Origin: Arthrobacter sp. CAN_C5
Lineage (GTDB): Bacteria > Actinomycetota > Actinomycetes > Actinomycetales > Micrococcaceae
Assembly (NCBI RefSeq): GCF_017875735.1
Contig: NZ_JAGGMZ010000001.1
Location: 3,410,001-3,474,000 of the forward strand
Direction: 5' to 3'
Length of the DNA stretch: 64,000 bases
Numbering within the stretch: position 1 is the stretch's first letter; each line of letters opens with the position of its first letter. The notes beneath the pieces were generated by a model that saw only the letters and a list, made by a program, of their open reading frames with translations, did no database searches and was not told where the DNA came from. Positions 16,983 through 25,915 of the stretch are shown in pieces. Both the position numbers and the translations under genes were made by a program.

Positions 16983-18521
16983 ATGGAATTCATCAACATT
17001 GCGATCGTGGTGGTCTACCTCGTGGGCATGCTGGCGTTCGGCTGGTGGGGCAAGTCACGCACCAAGAACACCAGCGACTATCTCGTCGCTGGCCGCCGCC
17101 TCGGCCCCCTCCTTTACACCGGGACCATGGCGGCCGTCGTTCTCGGTGGCGCCTCCACCGTCGGCGGCGTTGGCCTCGGCTACACCTACGGCATCTCCGG
17201 CATGTGGCTCGTCGTCGCCATCGGCTTTGGGGTGCTGCTGCTCAGCCTCCTCTTTGCCCCTACCCTGCAGAAGCTGAAGATCTACACGGTCTCGCAGATG
17301 CTCACCCTGCGCTACGGCACCGAGGCCACCAAGGCCTCAGGCATCGTGATGCTGGCCTACACGCTGATGCTGTGCGCCACTTCGACCGGCGCCTACGCCA
17401 CCATCTTCGTGGTGTTGTTCGGCTGGGACCGGGCCGTTTCCATCGCCGTCGGCGGCGCGATCGTCCTGATCTACTCGACGATCGGTGGCATGTGGTCCAT
17501 CACCCTCGCGGACATGGCGCAGTTCATCATCAAGACCGTGGGTGTGTTTGCCCTGATGCTCCCGTTTGCGCTCATCAACGCCGGCGGATTCAGCGGCATC
17601 TCCGAGCGCGCCGGTGCCGAATTCTTCAGCATCACCGGCATCGGCCTGCAAAGCATCATCACCTACTTCGTGGTCTACACCCTGGGCCTGCTCATCGGTC
17701 AGGACATCTGGCAGCGCGTCTTCACGGCACGGACCCCCACGGTCGCCCGCTGGGGCGGCGTCACCGCTGGCGTGTACTGCATTCTCTACGGCGTAGCCGG
17801 TGCCGTCATCGGCATGTCAGCCAGCGTCATCCTGCCCAACATCGAATCCCAGGACGATGTGTACGCGGACATCGCGATCAACGTCCTGCCGATCGGCATT
17901 GGCGGACTGGTCCTCGCGGCAGCCGTCGCGGCCATGATGTCCACCGCCTCCGGTTCACTGATCGCGGCAGCAACCGTGGCGCGGGCCGACGTCGTCCCGT
18001 TTGTCAGCAGCTGGTTCGGACGCAGCGGCCAGACCAGCATCGATACCACCACCGAAGCCGACGCCGAAAATCCCGAGCACGACGTCACCGCCAACCGCTG
18101 GTGGGTGCTGGGCCTGGGCCTGGTCGCCATCGCACTGGCCGTCATCGTCCAGGACGTCGTCGCCGCGCTGACCATTGCGTACGCCATTCTGGTGGGCGGC
18201 CTCCTGGTATCCATCCTCGGTGGACTGGTGTGGAAGCGTGCCACCGGCGTCGCAGCAGCGGCCTCAATGGCCGCAGGTACGGTCTTCACCCTCGGCACCA
18301 TGATCTACCTTGAGGTCAACGCCGAGAACCAGTACGACGGCATTTACGCCAATGACCCGATCTACTGGGGTCTTGGCGCGTCGGCCATCGTGTTCATCGC
18401 CGTCTCGTTCCTGACCAAGCGCACCGACCCAACGGTCATGGCCGCCTGGGAACGGCGCGTGGCAGGTGCCGCTGAAGACGAGGTTCCCGTCGCCGATACC
18501 CGGCGGGCAGCCCGCCGCTAG
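16983..18521 (+). CDS. Sodium:solute symporter (SSS family)
   Basis: 512 residues with about 13 membrane helices. N-terminal FINIAIVVVYLVGMLAFGWW and the conserved TSDYLVAGRRLGPLLYTGTMAA and GGASTVGGVGLGYTYGISGMW segments are typical of the PutP/SSS family of Na+-coupled importers. AGGAG stands six bases before the ATG. The substrate cannot be read directly; the divergent XRE-cupin regulator and nearby arginine-type genes suggest an amino acid, amine or organic acid. A strong terminator follows. Confidence 0.88.
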   Translation: MEFINIAIVVVYLVGMLAFGWWGKSRTKNTSDYLVAGRRLGPLLYTGTMAAVVLGGASTVGGVGLGYTYGISGMWLVVAIGFGVLLLSLLFAPTLQKLKIYTVSQMLTLRYGTEATKASGIVMLAYTLMLCATSTGAYATIFVVLFGWDRAVSIAVGGAIVLIYSTIGGMWSITLADMAQFIIKTVGVFALMLPFALINAGGFSGISERAGAEFFSITGIGLQSIITYFVVYTLGLLIGQDIWQRVFTARTPTVARWGGVTAGVYCILYGVAGAVIGMSASVILPNIESQDDVYADIAINVLPIGIGGLVLAAAVAAMMSTASGSLIAAATVARADVVPFVSSWFGRSGQTSIDTTTEADAENPEHDVTANRWWVLGLGLVAIALAVIVQDVVAALTIAYAILVGGLLVSILGGLVWKRATGVAAAASMAAGTVFTLGTMIYLEVNAENQYDGIYANDPIYWGLGASAIVFIAVSFLTKRTDPTVMAAWERRVAGAAEDEVPVADTRRAARR

Positions 18522-18538
18522 AGAAGGCATTCGGCATT

Positions 18539-18585
18539 ACAAAAGGCCGGCGTCCACTGCATGTCAGTGGGCGCCGGCCTTTTGT
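18539..18585 (+). terminator. Intrinsic terminator after the SSS symporter
   Basis: Stem of about 21 bp: ACAAAAGGCCGGCG then CCACTG, loop CATGT, then CAGTGG and CGCCGGCCTTTTGT with one T-G wobble. A-rich and T-rich feet make it bidirectional with the convergent AI-2E gene. Confidence 0.85.
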
Positions 18586-18596
18586 GATGTCACCGG

Positions 18597-19838
18597 TTAT
18601 GGCTTGGCGATCGAGGCTCCGATTTTGCGGCCTGGCCGGCTGCTGCGACCGCGGCCTACGGCGTCGGCTTTCGTATCGATTTCGGCTTGTTTGATGTCGG
18701 CAGGGGTCACGGGTCCGTCTTCTTCACCGGTCCAGGACTTGATAGCGCTCCAGGTGACGGCGGCAATCGGGACCGAAAGGATCGCTCCGACGATGCCAGC
18801 CAGAATGGTGCCGGCGGTCAAGGCGACCAGGATGACCAGTGCGTGGACGCTCAGGGAGCGGCCCATCACTACCGGCTGCAGGAAGTTACCTTCGATCTGG
18901 TTCACCGCCACCACCACGATGATCACGATCAGGGCAGTGGTGGGCCCATCGGAGACGAGAGCCACCAGGGCGGCGAGCGCTCCGGCTGCTGTGGCGCCCA
19001 CCAGCGGGATGAACGCACCGACAAACACAATGACTGCCAGTGGCAGTGCCAGCGGGATGCCCAGCCAGAAGAGGGCGATGCCGATGAACACCGAATCCAC
19101 AAGGGCGACAATTGCCGTCCCGCGAACGTAGCCGCCGAGGGTTTCCAGCCCGTGGGTGCCGACGCGGCGCGCCTTGACCAGCCGCTCGCCCTTGAAGGGA
19201 CGGAGGGCGAACGCGAAGATCCTGTCGCCGTCCTTCAGGAAGAAGAACAGAATGACGACCATCAGCACCGCACCGGTCAGGAACTCTCCGGCGGCGGTGA
19301 TGCCTGATACCGCACCGGCCCCGACCGTGGCGCTGGTGGCGAAGTCAATCAACCACTCCTGGGCGTCGGCGATCTGCTGTTCGTCGATCGGTAGCGGACC
19401 GTCTCGGACGAACTCGTAGATCTGGTCGAAGCCCTGCGTAGCGCTGTCGACCAGTTCGTCGGCCTGGCTACGGACCGCGAACACAATGCCGGTAATGACC
19501 CCGCCCAGCACGCCCAGCAGGAGAAGGAAGGAAAAGGCTGTCGCAAGCACGCTCGGCCAGCCCTTCCGCCGCAACCAGTTCACCAGCGGGCCGATAGCGG
19601 CTGCCAGAATGAGCGCGATGATCAGTGGGATGACTACGAGGCGCACCTGGATCAGCCCGAAGATCACGATCACTGCCAGAACCAGGATCAGCAGCACCTG
19701 GGCCGCCCGGGTGCTGGTCCTTCCCAGGGAGTCCTTCCACGGACTTCCGGGCCCCTGCGGCGGATCGGCGCTGGCGGCTACCTCGCGGTGCTCCTCGCCG
19801 CGGGGGGCGCCCTTGGCGCGCCTGAATATGTTCAACAC
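18597..19838 (-). CDS. AI-2E family transporter (TqsA/PerM type)
   Basis: 413 residues from a GTG at 19838 placed 8 bases after AAGGAG; the longer open frame to 19928 would run into the upstream ligase gene. About eight membrane helices lie between residues 40 and 370, with the family pattern of two N-terminal helices, an extracytoplasmic stretch (DGPLPIDEQQIADAQEW), and a C-terminal block (VFVGAFIPLVGATAAG, NQIEGNFLQPVVMG). Members export autoinducers or act as ion/solute exchangers. The substrate is unknown. Confidence 0.85.
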   Translation of the reverse strand: MLNIFRRAKGAPRGEEHREVAASADPPQGPGSPWKDSLGRTSTRAAQVLLILVLAVIVIFGLIQVRLVVIPLIIALILAAAIGPLVNWLRRKGWPSVLATAFSFLLLLGVLGGVITGIVFAVRSQADELVDSATQGFDQIYEFVRDGPLPIDEQQIADAQEWLIDFATSATVGAGAVSGITAAGEFLTGAVLMVVILFFFLKDGDRIFAFALRPFKGERLVKARRVGTHGLETLGGYVRGTAIVALVDSVFIGIALFWLGIPLALPLAVIVFVGAFIPLVGATAAGALAALVALVSDGPTTALIVIIVVVAVNQIEGNFLQPVVMGRSLSVHALVILVALTAGTILAGIVGAILSVPIAAVTWSAIKSWTGEEDGPVTPADIKQAEIDTKADAVGRGRSSRPGRKIGASIAKP

Positions 19839-19872
19839 TTCTGGTTCTCCTTGCTTCCTCCGGTGGCGCTGT

Positions 19873-21579
19873 TCAGCTGTCCCGGGCAATAAGTTGGTCA
19901 CGAACCTGGCGTCGCAGTACCTTGCCAATCAGCGACCTTGGCAGTTCGTCTACCTCAACAATACGACGAGGTATTTTGTAGGCAGCGAGGGAACCACGGC
20001 AGAAGGCCTTCAACACGTCCGCGCTGAACGGTTGCCCATCGCGGACGACGACGGCGGCGACTACTTCTTCGCCGCCGCCAGCCAGGGGCAGACCAACCAC
20101 GGCCGCATCGGCGACGCTGTCATGGTCGAGTAGCACCTCCTCCACCTCGGTGGGGGTGACGTTGAACCCACCTGTGACGATCATCTCCTTGATCCGGTCG
20201 ACGATGGTGACGAAGGAGTCGGCATCGACCCGGACGATATCGCCGGTCTTGAACCACCCGTCGGCGGTCAGGACGGCGCTGGTGTCTTCGTCATTCCGCC
20301 AGTACCCCTGAAACACCTGGGGTCCACGGATCAGTAGTTCGCCCGAATCGCCGGGTTCGCGATCACGGTCAGGGTTCTCGGGATCGACCACCCGGATTTC
20401 AGTGTTGGGGAACGGCACACCGACCGTCCCCGGCTTGCGGGTGGGCCCGATGGGGTTGCCAAGGGAGACGGGTGACGTTTCGGTGAGTCCGTAACCTTCC
20501 ACCAGGTACCCGCCCGTCACGGACTCCCACAACTCGATGGTCCTGGCGGGAAGGTTCATTGCTCCAGAAATCGCAAACCGGATACTTTTCAGGCTGACAC
20601 CCCGCTCCACCGCCCGCTTGGCAAGTCGCTCATAGATCGGGGGTACGGCAGGCAAAAAGGTTGGTGGGCTGGTCTTGACCGCGTCCAGCACCAGATCCTC
20701 GTCGAACTTCGGAAAGAGAACCAGCCTCGCCCCGATGCTCATTGCGAAGGTCAGGCACAGGGTGAGTCCGTACGCATGGAACATCGGCAGGACCGCATAG
20801 ATGACCTCCTTGCCGTCCTCCAGCCCGGGAACCCAGGCGCGCCCCTGCGCCGCGTTGACGAGCAGGTTCCGGTGGGTGAGGATTGCGCCCTTCGGATGGC
20901 CGGTGGTGCCGCTGGTGTATTGCAGGGCTGCCACGTCGGTGGCCACTGGCCCGGGGTGCGTTGCGGCGAGGGGCCGGTTGCTGACCAGCTGGTCCCAGCG
21001 GGTGACGCTTCGGTTACCGGACAGTTTGGCGGTGGTGGTCAGGGCCGCTCGTGCCTGCCTGGCCTTCGTGACGGGAAGCCGCAGCGCTGCCCGTTTGGAG
21101 AACGGCATGGCCCGCGTCAGGTCGACAGTCACGATCGATGTGACGTGTACGTCCCCCGGCAGGTCCTGGACGCGCTGCGCCGCCTTGTCCCAGACGATGG
21201 CCACGCGGGCTCCATGGTCCTCGAACTGGTGCCTCAGCTCCCGGTCGGTGTAGAGCGGGTTGTGTTCGACGACAATCGCTCCGAGTCGCAACACGGCGTA
21301 GAACGCCACCACGTGCTGCGGACAGTTAGGTAGGACCAGAGCCACCCGATCGCCAGCCACAACCCCCAGACGCCGCAGTCCTTCGGCTGCCCGCTGGATT
21401 GACTCCCCGAGCTGACGGTAAGTGGTCTCGGCGCCGAAAAATTCCAGTGCGACGTTCTTGCCGTACTGGTTGGCCGCGTCCTCAACGAGGTTGACGAGGG
21501 AGCCCTCAGGGAGCGCGACGGCGGCTGGCACTCCGGCGCTGTAGTTCCGCACCCAGGGGGCGGTGGATTCAAAAGTCAT
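19873..21579 (-). CDS. Long-chain fatty acid-CoA ligase
   Basis: 568 residues, ANL superfamily. The ATP/AMP motif YTSGTTGHPKGAILTHRN, the GYGLTETSPV core and the C-terminal GWFKTGDIVRVD and RIKEMIVTGGFNVTPTEVEE segments are present. It activates fatty acids to acyl-CoA for degradation or lipid building. The ATG at 21579 behind GGAAG starts the domain correctly; the frame is open further to 22365, but that part overlaps the DUF202 genes. Acyl-CoA from it could feed the polyketide synthase at 8.4 kb (speculative). Confidence 0.9.
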   Translation of the reverse strand: MTFESTAPWVRNYSAGVPAAVALPEGSLVNLVEDAANQYGKNVALEFFGAETTYRQLGESIQRAAEGLRRLGVVAGDRVALVLPNCPQHVVAFYAVLRLGAIVVEHNPLYTDRELRHQFEDHGARVAIVWDKAAQRVQDLPGDVHVTSIVTVDLTRAMPFSKRAALRLPVTKARQARAALTTTAKLSGNRSVTRWDQLVSNRPLAATHPGPVATDVAALQYTSGTTGHPKGAILTHRNLLVNAAQGRAWVPGLEDGKEVIYAVLPMFHAYGLTLCLTFAMSIGARLVLFPKFDEDLVLDAVKTSPPTFLPAVPPIYERLAKRAVERGVSLKSIRFAISGAMNLPARTIELWESVTGGYLVEGYGLTETSPVSLGNPIGPTRKPGTVGVPFPNTEIRVVDPENPDRDREPGDSGELLIRGPQVFQGYWRNDEDTSAVLTADGWFKTGDIVRVDADSFVTIVDRIKEMIVTGGFNVTPTEVEEVLLDHDSVADAAVVGLPLAGGGEEVVAAVVVRDGQPFSADVLKAFCRGSLAAYKIPRRIVEVDELPRSLIGKVLRRQVRDQLIARDS

Positions 21580-21662
21580 CAGTCTACTTCCTGTCTCGGC
21601 CTGTTGAACTCTATCCTGCTTGGCGCCCGAAATGGATCCCATGGTCCTGGAGTCCGCCGGAA

Positions 21663-22016
21663 TTACTCGTGCAGCGAGCGGAACAGCACCGCATAAATGC
21701 CTGCGGCACCCACGGCAATCACCACGCCCGCGGTCCAGAGCACCGCTGCCACATCCGCCTTCAGCACCCCGCTGCTGATCCCGTTGAGGCTGCGGCGGTA
21801 ACGGAGCTGTTGGCTGACATAGATCCCGAGGGCTGCTGCGAGCGACATCGTGATCAGAGCCAGAACGAAGCCTCCATACTGGGGCACCCAGCGGATAAAC
21901 AGCACAGCGCAGATCACCAGGGCGAGCAGGGTCCGGCCCCAGGCCAGCGACGTGCGCTCCGGTTGCAGGCCCGGATCGGGGGGATTCACGGGGCTGGTTG
22001 GATTCGTCACGGCCAC
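21663..22016 (-). CDS. DUF202 membrane protein
   Basis: 117 residues with three predicted membrane helices. GLQPERTSLAWGRTLLALVICAVL is the characteristic DUF202 start. The GTG start is directly next to the TGA of the upstream YidH-like gene, so the two are coupled. Small DUF202 proteins often occur in such pairs; their function is not established. Confidence 0.8.
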   Translation of the reverse strand: MAVTNPTSPVNPPDPGLQPERTSLAWGRTLLALVICAVLFIRWVPQYGGFVLALITMSLAAALGIYVSQQLRYRRSLNGISSGVLKADVAAVLWTAGVVIAVGAAGIYAVLFRSLHE

Positions 22017-22412
22017 TCAGGCCGGGCGGAGGAACACGACAACGACGACGATCGCCACCACCACTGTCGCGCCAACCGACAGGAGCGGAGCCAGCAGGGG
22101 CAACGGCAACGGTAATCCGTGCCGCATCGCCCGCTCGACCGTGAGCCACCGGCCACTGGCGGCAGCAGCGATCAGCATGGCCAGGAGGAGCAGCAGGATC
22201 GCGATGCCCTTGCGGAGTGCCGGATCGAAAAGATCGACAGTGAACGCCTCCACCGCAATGCCACCGGCGAGGAGGGCAAGGGCCGTGCGGACCCAGGCAA
22301 GAAAGGTCCGCTCGTTGGCCAGGGTGAACCGGGGATCCGGATCGGTCCCGCCGCGCAGCAGCCATTGGGACAGTGAACTGCGGCGGGGCGGTTTTTCGGG
22401 TGGGGCGGCCAT
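22017..22412 (-). CDS. YidH-like DUF202 membrane protein
   Basis: 131 residues with three predicted membrane helices after a cytosolic N-terminus. DPRFTLANERTFLAWVRTALALLAGGIAVE is the YidH/DUF202 signature. First gene of a two-gene unit with the next DUF202 gene; the two are paralogous half-sized partners. Role unknown, possibly an envelope complex. Confidence 0.82.
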   Translation of the reverse strand: MAAPPEKPPRRSSLSQWLLRGGTDPDPRFTLANERTFLAWVRTALALLAGGIAVEAFTVDLFDPALRKGIAILLLLLAMLIAAAASGRWLTVERAMRHGLPLPLPLLAPLLSVGATVVVAIVVVVVFLRPA

Positions 22413-22449
22413 CGTTTCATCTTAGCGATCCCCCTTCCCTCTCTCCCCC

Positions 22450-22533
22450 TTCTCTACCGGGGCGAAGTTGCCGGGTCTTCTCTACCGGGGCGAAGTTGCC
22501 GGGTCTTCTCTACCGGGGCGAAGTTGCCGGGTC
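22450..22533. repeat. Three perfect tandem copies of a 28-bp unit
   Basis: The unit begins TTCTCTACCGGGGCG and continues AAGTTGCCGGGTC. Copies are 22450-22477, 22478-22505 and 22506-22533, identical throughout. They are intergenic, between the DUF202 start and the manganese riboswitch promoter. Each unit holds CCGG at both ends of a near-symmetric core, so a protein-binding array or a young slippage repeat are both possible. Confidence 0.9.
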
Positions 22534-22577
22534 ACAGAAGGGGACTGGTGCGGTCGAGTACTGGGCCGAAGTCGGGC

Positions 22578-22583
22578 TAAGAT
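22578..22583 (+). promoter_or_regulatory. Predicted -10 element of the riboswitch-controlled VIT gene
   Basis: TAAGAT six bases before the first paired base of the riboswitch. A convincing -35 element is not seen; the tandem repeats lie about 45 bases further upstream, where an activator could bind. Confidence 0.4.
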
Positions 22584-22588
22584 TGGTT

Positions 22589-22720
22589 CCGAGAAGGGGA
22601 GTAGCTCCTGTTCGGGTCCGGTCTTTTACGAACCCTGAACGGAGGCCTGTCGACACACTGGCTACCAATGACGCTGGCCCGGCAGTCCACCGGAGAGAGT
22701 CCGGCGAGCGAGACCTTCGG
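22589..22720 (+). promoter_or_regulatory. yybP-ykoY manganese riboswitch
   Basis: The 5' hallmark GGGGAGTAGC (22596-22605) and 3' hallmark GCGAGACC (22708-22715) of the Mn2+-sensing yybP-ykoY family are both present. They are enclosed by a P1 helix, CCGA(G)AAGG against CCTTCGG, with GC-rich helices between. The hairpin CGGCC/GGCCG directly after it (22718-22738) may be the expression switch. It lies in the leader of a VIT/CCC1-type metal transporter, the expected kind of target: high Mn2+ should raise expression. Confidence 0.85.
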
Positions 22721-22781
22721 CCGCGTTAACGACGGCCGGAGCCCCGTCACGGTCCTGGTCGCTATATCCCAGGAGACCGTT

Positions 22782-23882
22782 GTGACAGCAACACACAGCA
22801 AACCATCCCCGGCCGATATTCGCCGGTGGCGCCAGTATCTGGCCGACGAACGCGCCGAAGCCGCAACCTACCGGTACCTGGCAAGCCGCCGCGAGGGCGA
22901 AGAACGCGAGATCCTGCTCGCCCTGGCGAAGGCTGAGGGCCGTCACGAAGCCCATTGGCTGTCCCTGCTTGGCGACCATCAGGGCAAGCCCGCCCGGCCC
23001 TCCTTCCGGAACGTGGCGCTCGGGTTCCTGGCCCGAAGGTTCGGGAGTGTCTTCGTCCTGGCCCTCGCCCAGCGCGCCGAAAGCCGGTCGCCGTACTCGT
23101 CCGATCCGATGGCAACCGATGCCATGGCAGCCGACGAGCAGATCCACGAAGAAGTCATCCGCGGCCTCGCCACCCGGGGGCGCAACCGGCTCTCCGGCAA
23201 CTTCCGAGCTGCCGTGTTCGGCGCCAATGACGGGCTGGTCAGCAATTTGGCCCTCGTATTGGGTGTGGGTGCCACCGGTGTCTCCACCGGGTTTGTGTTG
23301 TTCAGCGGGATCGCTGGCCTCCTCGCCGGGGCGCTGTCCATGGGTGCCGGGGAGTATGTGTCGGTGCGGTCGCAGCGGGAACTGCTGGCGGCGTCCCGCC
23401 CCACCCAGATCACGCTCACCGCGGCGAAGGAACTGGATATCGACGCCAACGAACTGGTGTTGGTGTATCGGGCACGGGGAATGTCCAGGGACGCCGCAAC
23501 TCACCGCGCCGAGGAGCGGTTAGGGGTCCGGGACTGCGACTGCGATCCGAGCCTGTCCCTCCAGCCGGAGACGGCCGGCGACCGGGACCACCACGAGCAC
23601 ATCGGCACCGGCCTCGGCGCCGCGGGGGCGAGTTTTTGTTTCTTCGCCTCGGGCGCCCTGATCCCGATCCTGCCCTACCTGTTCGGCCTCAGCGGGACGA
23701 CGGCGGTCATCGTCGCCTGCGTCCTGGTCGGTCTGGCGCTGCTGGGAACGGGCGCCGTCGTCGGGCTGCTCTCGGGAGCCTCACCGCTGAAACTGGCGCT
23801 GCGGCAGGTGGCGATCGGACTGGGTGCGGCCGCGGCCACCTACCTGCTGGGCCTGCTGTTCGGCGTCGGACTGCTCCACTGA
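22782..23882 (+). CDS. Ferritin-like/VIT1-CCC1 family metal transporter
   Basis: 366 residues from GTG at 22782, seven bases after AGGAG. The N-terminal rubrerythrin/ferritin-like helical domain (about 10-140) carries metal-ligand-like Glu/His residues: YLADERAEAATYRYLA and AKAEGRHEAHW. A VIT1/CCC1 membrane domain follows (AAVFGANDGLVSNLALVLGVGATG, LLAGALSMGAGEYVSVRSQ), with a third part of three helices at the C-terminus. The family moves Fe2+ or Mn2+ out of the cytosol. The manganese riboswitch in its leader points to Mn2+ efflux as the main role. Confidence 0.9.
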   Translation: MTATHSKPSPADIRRWRQYLADERAEAATYRYLASRREGEEREILLALAKAEGRHEAHWLSLLGDHQGKPARPSFRNVALGFLARRFGSVFVLALAQRAESRSPYSSDPMATDAMAADEQIHEEVIRGLATRGRNRLSGNFRAAVFGANDGLVSNLALVLGVGATGVSTGFVLFSGIAGLLAGALSMGAGEYVSVRSQRELLAASRPTQITLTAAKELDIDANELVLVYRARGMSRDAATHRAEERLGVRDCDCDPSLSLQPETAGDRDHHEHIGTGLGAAGASFCFFASGALIPILPYLFGLSGTTAVIVACVLVGLALLGTGAVVGLLSGASPLKLALRQVAIGLGAAAATYLLGLLFGVGLLH

Positions 23883-23907
23883 CAGGTCCCGGCAAGACCT
23901 CGGGCGA

Positions 23908-24345
23908 TCAGGCCTTGGTGACGTAGTCCTCGAGCTTGGCGAGCGTCTTCTCCATGGCGACGGGGTTCTTGCGGAGGAACCCCATCGGCCGGAGGACGAT
24001 CTTCCCGGTCACCGCGCGGGCATCCCATTGCTCGGTAACCAGGGTGCCGCCGTCGCGGGGCTCCAGCACGTAACTCCAGGTGGCCTTCGTGAAGTGACGC
24101 CAGGTGATCCGGCGCCCCTCCTCAAACTCGACCACCTTATTGAGGATCTTGTACTTCGCCCCGATGCGCATGTCCATCCCGAACTTGGCCCCCTGATACA
24201 GGCGCTGCGGCCCGCCGGGCTGCTCGCCCTGGACGGTGTCCGAGCCGTCAATCACACTATGGAGCGCCGGGGTGGCCAGGACCTCGAAGATGTCACTGGC
24301 TGGCGCGTTGATGAATCGTTCACGGGTGATCAGGTAGGGGCTCAT
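23908..24345 (-). CDS. SRPBCC family protein (polyketide cyclase-like)
   Basis: 145 residues. ITRERFINAPASDIFEVLATPALHSVIDGS is the usual N-terminal strand and helix of the SRPBCC fold, and PMGFLRKNPVAMEKTLAKLEDYV is the long C-terminal helix that closes the ligand cavity. ATG at 24345 was chosen because the domain starts there; it is four bases after the MFS stop codon, so it is the last gene of the TetR-MFS operon. Ligand unknown. Confidence 0.8.
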   Translation of the reverse strand: MSPYLITRERFINAPASDIFEVLATPALHSVIDGSDTVQGEQPGGPQRLYQGAKFGMDMRIGAKYKILNKVVEFEEGRRITWRHFTKATWSYVLEPRDGGTLVTEQWDARAVTGKIVLRPMGFLRKNPVAMEKTLAKLEDYVTKA

Positions 24346-24349
24346 GCTC

Positions 24350-25915
24350 CTATTCTGCCTTGCTGACCTCGACCGGCACTTCAGGCTCGTCCGCGATCGA
24401 CGTAGCCAACGGTGCTTCCTTGACGAAGTACAGCAGGATCGCGGCGATGATTCCCAGTGGAGCCATGTAGAGGAAGAGCGGGGTGAGCGCATCGTTGTAG
24501 GACTCGATCACCGCGTTCCTGGCGGCGTCGGGCAGCGTGTAGACCAGTTGCGGGGTCAGGGAGTTGGCGCCGCCCTCGGTGTCCACCGCTCCGCCGGGTA
24601 GCCGTTCGGTGAGCAGGTCGGCGACCCGCGCCGTGAAGAGGCTACCCACGATCGCGGAGCCCAGAGTGGCGCCGATCTGGCGGAAATAGTTGTTGGAGGC
24701 GGTGGCGGTGCCCACCATCCGGTTGGGGAAGGTGTTCTGGACAATCAGCACCAGGATTTGCATGCTCAGGCCCAGTCCCGCACCCAGCAGACCGATGTAG
24801 GTACAGATGACCCACAGCGCGGTTTCCGGCTGGATGGTGGAGAGCAGGAACAGCGCGACGGCGACCATGAGGGAGCCGGCGATCGGCATCCACTTGTAGC
24901 GGCCGGTCCGGCTGACCAGCACCCCCGATCCGGTGGAGGTGAGCAGGAGTGCCCCCATCATCGGGATCATCAGCAGGCCGGCGTTGGTGGCGCTGGCCCC
25001 GGTGACCATCTGCAGGTAGGTCGGCATGTAGCCAACGGCACCGAACATGGTGACCCCGATCAGCAGCCCCCCGGACGTGGTCAGGTTGAAGTTGCGTTCC
25101 CGGAACAGGTGCATCGGCAGAATGGGCTCGTCGGCACGCCGTTCGACCATCACGAAGGCGACACTGGTGATGATGGCAGCAGCGGCCAGGCCCAGGATGA
25201 TGGCGGAGGTCCAGTCGTAACGGGTGCCGCCCCAGGTGCCGACCAGCACAATCGAGGTGGTGGCGATGGCGAGGAGTGCCATGCCCGCGACATCGGGCTT
25301 GGTCCGCTGACGCTCCTTGCCGGGCAGGTGCAGAAAGAAGACGACGACCAGGAGCGCAAGGACGCCCAGCGGCATGTTGATCCAGAACATCCACCGCCAG
25401 CCGGGGCCCTCGGTGAAGAATCCGCCGAGCAGGGGACCAGCCACTGAGGCGAAGGCGAACACGCCGCCCATGACGCCCATGTACTTGCCGCGCTCCCGGG
25501 CGGGGACGACGTCGGCGATGATGGCCTGGGCCAGGATCATCAGCCCGCCACCACCAAGGCCCTGGATCGCCCGTCCGGTGATCAGCCACGGCATGTCCGG
25601 GGCGAGCCCCCCGACGATGGAGCCGGCCATGAAGATGCTGATTGCAATGAGCAGCAGGTTCTTGCGGCCCATCAGGTCACCAAGCTTGCCGTAGATCGGC
25701 ATCACGATGGTGGCGGCCAGGATATAGGCGGTGATGACCCAGAGCATCTGGTCGACGCCGTTCAGTTCGCCCACGATGGTGGGGAGGGCCGTGCTGAGGA
25801 TCATCTGGCTGAGGGCGGCGAGGAGCATCGAAAGCATCAGGCCGATGAAGAGCAGCAGCATGCCAGTGGGTTTCTCGACAACGGCTTGAGGACTGGTTTT
25901 GGTAGTGGTACTCAT
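24350..25915 (-). CDS. MFS drug exporter, DHA2 (EmrB/QacA) family
   Basis: 521 residues with 14 predicted membrane helices. MLLAALSQMILSTALPTIVGELNG and the motif A region KLGDLMGRKNLL are typical, and motif C-like GPLLGGFFTEGPGWRWMFWIN marks a proton-driven antiporter. Its ATG overlaps the TGA of the upstream TetR gene (ATGA), so regulator and pump are co-transcribed. It most likely exports toxic or amphipathic compounds; substrates unknown. Confidence 0.9.
   Translation of the reverse strand: MSTTTKTSPQAVVEKPTGMLLLFIGLMLSMLLAALSQMILSTALPTIVGELNGVDQMLWVITAYILAATIVMPIYGKLGDLMGRKNLLLIAISIFMAGSIVGGLAPDMPWLITGRAIQGLGGGGLMILAQAIIADVVPARERGKYMGVMGGVFAFASVAGPLLGGFFTEGPGWRWMFWINMPLGVLALLVVVFFLHLPGKERQRTKPDVAGMALLAIATTSIVLVGTWGGTRYDWTSAIILGLAAAAIITSVAFVMVERRADEPILPMHLFRERNFNLTTSGGLLIGVTMFGAVGYMPTYLQMVTGASATNAGLLMIPMMGALLLTSTGSGVLVSRTGRYKWMPIAGSLMVAVALFLLSTIQPETALWVICTYIGLLGAGLGLSMQILVLIVQNTFPNRMVGTATASNNYFRQIGATLGSAIVGSLFTARVADLLTERLPGGAVDTEGGANSLTPQLVYTLPDAARNAVIESYNDALTPLFLYMAPLGIIAAILLYFVKEAPLATSIADEPEVPVEVSKAE

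Noticed and set aside
21580-22365. Acyl-CoA ligase with a 262-residue N-terminal extension
   Set aside because: The frame is open by chance on the strand of the two DUF202 genes; the ligase domain and a ribosome site start at 21579.
22450-22533. CRISPR array
   Set aside because: The 28-bp repeats are directly adjacent with no spacers and no cas genes.
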